64,000 nt of DNA from Actinomycetota bacterium. GTDB taxonomy: Bacteria > Actinomycetota > Actinomycetes > S36-B12 > UBA5976. The first letter of the stretch is position 1. The number at the start of each line of letters is the position of its first letter. The translations under genes were made by a program, and so were the position numbers. The notes below the pieces were generated by a model, which did not search any database, was not told where the DNA came from, and worked only from the letters and a program-made list of their open reading frames with translations. The stretch covers positions 1 to 64,000 of the forward strand of contig CANGDR010000007.1 in NCBI GenBank assembly GCA_947452765.1, in the 5' to 3' direction. This document shows, piece by piece, positions 61,905-64,000 of the stretch.

Positions 61905-62441
61905 TTATTTCTTGACCTTAATCGGCATGTATTTTTTATAAGCGACATACCAATTGGATGCGATCGCGTGTTGGGCAACTGTTAGCGGAACTTGCCCACT
62001 ACATACCAATGCATGCAGCTTGTTCTCAACTTTGTCCTTAACTCGGGCTCCAGCACTCCCCGCATAAGGTTCAGGCCAAAGATTGCGTGGGTCGCTCGGA
62101 CTTCCCCCTAATTCAAGTGAAATTAAATGGTCCTCTTCGAAATGGCCAGTTACGCGATCATGATAAAACGCATAAGCACCAGCAAGTTGAGACTTCTTAA
62201 GTCGAGTCGTATAAGAAGACGGCGGTCGAATTGTCTTGGTGTAACCAGTCACACAAATGGTCGACTGGATATTGGATTGACTCACATTTGGATTAATTGC
62301 TCCAGGAGTTACTTTCGCTACCGGCAGTACGATTCCGCGTGCAAAAGCTGGTTGCAATTGTGCGAATACTCCAAACGCGATCACTGCAAGTGCAAGCGTG
62401 CCACTACTTAGTATTCGGAGAATTTTAAAAATCTCGCTCAC
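61905..62441 (-). CDS. Secreted protein with HNH-like motif
   Basis: 178 aa. A signal peptide (SGTLALAVIAFGVFAQLQPAFARG) precedes a region with one HNH-type block, FEEDHLISLELGGSPSDPRNLWPEPY, in which DH and the following Asn could form part of a beta-beta-alpha metal site. A Cys pair (ICVTGY, ALVCSG) may be disulfide-bonded. Possible extracellular nuclease, but the full HNH set is not certain. GTG start. Converges with the UbiA gene. Confidence 0.7.
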   Translation of the reverse strand: MSEIFKILRILSSGTLALAVIAFGVFAQLQPAFARGIVLPVAKVTPGAINPNVSQSNIQSTICVTGYTKTIRPPSSYTTRLKKSQLAGAYAFYHDRVTGHFEEDHLISLELGGSPSDPRNLWPEPYAGSAGARVKDKVENKLHALVCSGQVPLTVAQHAIASNWYVAYKKYMPIKVKK

Positions 62442-62592
62442 CTACTTGGTGAAAGCATCCCATAAGCAACGCCCGGAACGTGGGACCACGAAATCTAGAA
62501 GATCTGAGCCGCCTTCAGCTGAGTATTTGACGTTCGGCCTCTAATGTCTGGGGCAAGGAGTAGCGTGGTTTGTATTAGAAAGGCGTGATTCT

Positions 62593-63018
62593 ATGTATGA
62601 ATGGCTTGGGATCGTCCTAGTTCTAGTCATTGCTGAAGTGATGACAACAAACATGGTGTTCGCCTCGTTCGCCATCGGGGCCCTTTCAGCCGCAATCACT
62701 GCAGCATTCACTGATTCACTCTTGTCGCAGGTATTTGTCTTTGGCGTCATGTCTGTGGTGTCGTTAGCCGCGGTTCGCCCTGCCGTACTCAAACATCTGT
62801 ACCGCGGTTCAGGAACGCACGTCTCGGGTCTGAATCGCTTGATTGGCAAGGTCGCAGTAGCAAGTTCCCAGATCGATACCACGGCTGGCGAGATTTTCAT
62901 TGACGGTGAAACTTGGACCGCACGCACAACTGGTTTACCAATTCCAGCTGACACTCAAGTCATAGTCACATCTCTCAACGGAGCAATCGCGATCGTTGAA
63001 ACTCAAAGTAAGGATTAA
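62593..63018 (+). CDS. NfeD-like membrane protein
   Basis: 141 aa. Three TM helices in the first 75 residues (WLGIVLVLVIAEVMTTNMVFASFAIGALSAAITAAF, VFVFGVMSVVSLAAVRPAVLK) followed by an OB-fold soluble domain (LIGKVAVASSQIDTTAGEIFIDGETWTAR, then NGAIAIVE). The short NfeD type, which partners with stomatin/SPFH proteins. The SPFH gene begins 3 bp after its stop codon, confirming the pair. Confidence 0.9.
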   Translation: MYEWLGIVLVLVIAEVMTTNMVFASFAIGALSAAITAAFTDSLLSQVFVFGVMSVVSLAAVRPAVLKHLYRGSGTHVSGLNRLIGKVAVASSQIDTTAGEIFIDGETWTARTTGLPIPADTQVIVTSLNGAIAIVETQSKD

Positions 63019-63021
63019 GTT

Positions 63022-63882
63022 ATGTTGATCGTTGTTGGATTATTTATAGTGTTAGCCGCTTTAGTTGTGTGGCGTGCAATTCGCATTATCCCCCAAGCCA
63101 GCGCTGGCGTGGTTGAGCGACTAGGTAAGTACAGTCGAACTTTTGATGCTGGCCTCAACATACTTTTGCCCGGTATTGAGCGGATTCGTATGCTTGTTGA
63201 TTTACGTGAACAGGTAGTTTCCTTCCCGCCACAGCCCGTAATCACTGAAGATAACCTGGTTGTCAACATTGACACCGTCGTATATTTTCAAGTTTCAAAT
63301 CCACGTGATTCGACATATGAAATTCAAAATTACATTCAAGGTATCGAACAACTTGTTATCACCACATTACGTAACGCAGTTGGTGGGCTCGATCTTGAAG
63401 CCGCACTCACTTCGCGTGACAAGATCAACGCAACATTACGTGGAGTTCTTGATGAAGCAACTAGCAAATGGGGCGTTCGCGTAAACCGCGTTGAAATCAA
63501 AGCAATTGAGCCACCTCCGAGTGTGCAAGATTCCATGGAAAAGCAGATGCGTGCCGACCGCGATAAGCGTGCTGCAATTCTTACGGCCGAAGGTGAAAAG
63601 CAAGCCCAGATTCTCACGGCCGAAGGCGCCAAACAATCAGACATCCTGCGAGCCGAAGGTGAAGCCCAGGCTGCGGTATTACGCGCAGATGGTGAAGCCA
63701 AGGCAATCCAAAAGGTATTCGATGCGATTCACGCAGCTAATCCATCAGATCAGGTGCTCGCCTATCAATACCTGCAACAGCTGCCCGCTATTGCTAATGG
63801 CACGGCAAGCAAAGTCTGGATCATTCCGGCTGAGTTATCCGCTGCAGCCGGCTCGATCGTAAAGGCATTCACGCCTAAGTAA
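63022..63882 (+). CDS. SPFH domain protein (stomatin/QmcA-like)
   Basis: 286 aa. One N-terminal TM helix (IVVGLFIVLAALVVWRAI) is followed by the SPFH/band-7 domain (PQASAGVVERLGKYSRTFDAGLNILLPGIERI, then DVSPR-like VYFQVSNPRDSTYEIQNY), and a coiled-coil with Ala-Glu-Gly repeats (LTAEGEKQAQILTAEGAKQSDILRAEGEAQAAVLRADGEAKA). It forms oligomeric membrane microdomain scaffolds with NfeD. Confidence 0.93.
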   Translation: MLIVVGLFIVLAALVVWRAIRIIPQASAGVVERLGKYSRTFDAGLNILLPGIERIRMLVDLREQVVSFPPQPVITEDNLVVNIDTVVYFQVSNPRDSTYEIQNYIQGIEQLVITTLRNAVGGLDLEAALTSRDKINATLRGVLDEATSKWGVRVNRVEIKAIEPPPSVQDSMEKQMRADRDKRAAILTAEGEKQAQILTAEGAKQSDILRAEGEAQAAVLRADGEAKAIQKVFDAIHAANPSDQVLAYQYLQQLPAIANGTASKVWIIPAELSAAAGSIVKAFTPK

Positions 63883-63893
63883 CTGCAAGCCGC

Positions 63894-63931
63894 TACGAAG
63901 CGAATTTTTTACCCGGGTAATTCGCTTCGTA
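63894..63931 (+). terminator. Terminator of the nfeD-SPFH operon
   Basis: A 13-bp perfect stem (TACGAAGCGAATT / AATTCGCTTCGTA) with a 12-base loop, followed by ATTTATAT, 11 bp after the SPFH stop codon. The last 70 bases of the window hold nothing recognised. Confidence 0.85.
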
Positions 63932-64000
63932 ATTTATATCGCATGTGTGCTGAATTTGGATAATTCGTACAACTCTGACAATTTGTATATTGTGCGAAAT

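Noticed and set aside
63588-63714. Repetitive Ala-Glu-Gly codons in the SPFH gene as a DNA repeat
   Set aside because: This is the usual coiled-coil repeat of SPFH proteins.

Overview
The window looks like a chromosomal segment of a streamlined, lowish-GC actinobacterium. The evidence is gene content and order: an AhpE-type peroxiredoxin, a DUF3052 protein, homodimeric pyruvate dehydrogenase E1 (aceE), a PucR/CdaR-type regulator, then fabD-fabH-acpP-fabF-accD, with the RNase H and zinc-ribbon pair nearby. That block recalls the Mycobacterium tuberculosis Rv2228c-Rv2247 region. Freshwater or marine Nanopelagicales-like lineages fit best, but the genus is not proven. GC was judged by eye, not counted.

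Layout: 0-11 kb is mostly minus-strand metabolism (EamA exporters, argG, ornithine cyclodeaminase, an SGNH hydrolase, pxpB/pxpC, an SDR, an SbtA-like bicarbonate transporter with a divergent winged-helix regulator). 11.06-20.52 kb is an accessory island. From 20.5 to 29.5 kb lie rnpB, an amidohydrolase, a dimethylglycine/sarcosine dehydrogenase, yaaA, RNase H, zinc-ribbon protein, an extradiol dioxygenase, tRNA-Val, peroxiredoxin and DUF3052. 29.5-40.3 kb holds aceE and the type II fatty-acid operon. 40-51.7 kb holds a PAP2 membrane enzyme, an acetyltransferase plus N-acylamino-acid racemase/MenC pair, TlpA-like lipoprotein, an MFS exporter, a second FAD/GcvT dehydrogenase with a chloride-channel gene, a K+ channel and a SOUL protein. 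51.7-64 kb holds a cytochrome b6-like operon without Rieske protein, a large modular secreted protein, an MprF-like protein, tRNA-Met, an aminotransferase-RraA-isochorismatase operon, UbiA, a secreted HNH-like protein, NfeD and an SPFH protein.

The most unusual structure is the island downstream of rnpB. The last 23 bases of the rnpB gene recur seven more times on the same strand (three exact and two near-exact copies counting the rnpB one, plus further degenerate copies) at 11062, 14218, 16282, 17801, 18351, 18732, 19279 and 20500. Between them lie units of one to five genes. The four units nearest rnpB are single-gene cassettes (SRPBCC, DUF2200, DinB, aminotransferase) that almost fill the space between repeats. 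No recombinase is present. I read this as serial integration of cargo-only elements into the 3' end of rnpB by a recombinase supplied in trans, which would make an integron-like array built on rnpB instead of attC sites. The DUF2200 gene runs through a repeat, so its C-terminus is repeat-encoded, and a relic of an SRPBCC gene tail sits against another repeat. Both suggest that cassettes have moved and recombined.

Island genes come with clear local control: TetR and MarR family genes each sit opposite a target gene across a strong palindrome that overlaps a TTGACA -35 box. The same arrangement controls the sbtA-like transporter outside the island.
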